Source of the DNA: Burkholderia sp. Ac-20365
Lineage (GTDB): Bacteria; Pseudomonadota; Gammaproteobacteria; Burkholderiales; Burkholderiaceae
DNA: 64,000 bases
Direction: 5' to 3'
Assembly (NCBI RefSeq): GCF_017104715.1
Contig: NZ_JAAGPI010000003.1
Location: forward strand, 62,001 to 126,000
The notes below the pieces were generated by a model. That model did no database searches. It was given only the letters and a program-made list of their open reading frames with translations, and was not told the origin of the DNA. Below, one piece after another: positions 63,959 through 64,000 of the stretch (position 1 is the first letter of the stretch; each line of letters starts with the position of its first letter). The position numbers and the translations under genes are program-made.

Positions 63959-64000
63959 ATGGAATTCATGCTATCGGCCGCGATATTTGTTACATCTACT
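63959..64000 (+). CDS. Start of a small exported protein, cut by the window edge
   Basis: The first 14 codons read MEFMLSAAIFVTST, which parallels MEFILCAVIFLTST of the gene at 45227-45469; the 10 nt before the start codon also match (AGGCAGTGCC versus AGGCAATGTC). Probably a paralog that continues beyond the window. Confidence 0.5.
   Translation, partial: MEFMLSAAIFVTST

Noticed and set aside
1..64000. CRISPR array, tRNA, rRNA or insertion sequence
   Set aside because: No regular spaced repeats, no cloverleaf or rRNA sequence and no transposase frame were recognised by eye; a covariance model scan could still find a small RNA gene.

Overview
The window is about 64 kb of high-GC (roughly 60%) chromosomal DNA. 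Its gene content and protein style suggest a Burkholderiaceae bacterium, most likely Paraburkholderia, Caballeronia or a related genus. Pointers are three Gram-negative 16-strand porins of the Burkholderia type, many LysR/AraC/LacI regulators, a glycogen/phosphoketolase block, PTS proteins, and several small lineage-specific hypothetical proteins. This is inference from protein character; no rRNA or other taxonomic marker is present. I found no tRNA, rRNA, CRISPR array or intact insertion sequence.

Layout. 0.3-3.5 kb: an AraC regulator, a decayed MFS transporter, and a cupin flanked by two 68-nt repeats. 3.5-6.1 kb: a stand-alone EF-Tu domain III-like protein, a large GH19 (lysozyme/chitinase-like) protein with the build of a type VI secretion cargo, and a tightly coupled secreted small protein that could be its immunity protein. 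6.5-11.1 kb: a pirin, a porin and an isochorismatase-fold hydrolase with a divergent LysR regulator; copies of TGTTC-N8-GAACA lie in the control regions. 11.6-14.4 kb: small stress/regulatory genes (PRC barrel, receiver-only protein, Ala/Lys-rich secreted coil) and a decayed EF-Tu III-like copy. 14.5-19.1 kb: a gluconate cluster (LacI-type repressor, gluconokinase, MFS transporter, porin) with three GAGACAGCGCTGTCTC-type operators.

19.5-27.9 kb: a compact catabolic operon. It has two tandem small paralogs, a TRAP transporter (DctP plus fused DctQM), a secreted PCC/DUF296 protein, a YciI-like protein, and the hydratase, aldolase and acylating aldehyde dehydrogenase of the meta-cleavage lower pathway. 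A LysR gene converges on it. No ring-cleavage enzyme is present, so the substrate is unknown; this is the strongest candidate for an undescribed system. 28.3-36.4 kb: a chemoreceptor with a FliA-type promoter, an SGNH-like hydrolase, an MFS carrier, a Vgb-like beta-propeller protein, a frameshifted gene, a VIT-like membrane protein and a porin.

37-45.5 kb: an efflux operon (secreted Arg/Gln-rich peptide, AI-2E permease, NodT-type outer membrane factor, HlyD-type adaptor, DUF2955-type permease), a Kef-type antiporter lacking its C-terminal domain, and an internal fragment of an Orn/Lys/Arg decarboxylase. An 18-bp palindrome (ATTGGAC-N4-GTCCAAT) occurs about 210-220 nt upstream of both the efflux operon and the antiporter, and again at 61.7 kb. 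45.6-52.8 kb: a DUF3300 lipoprotein and a sugar PTS pair with unusual domain duplications (IIC-IIB plus a second, cysteine-less IIB; and IIA-IIA-HPr-EI).

54-61 kb: phosphoketolase, glycogen phosphorylase and debranching enzyme in one operon, which would route glycogen to acetyl phosphate. 61-64 kb: a gene-poor end with small hypothetical genes, a duplicated zinc-ribbon-like gene of which one copy is dead, an orphan terminator that may end a small RNA, and the start of a small gene that runs off the window.
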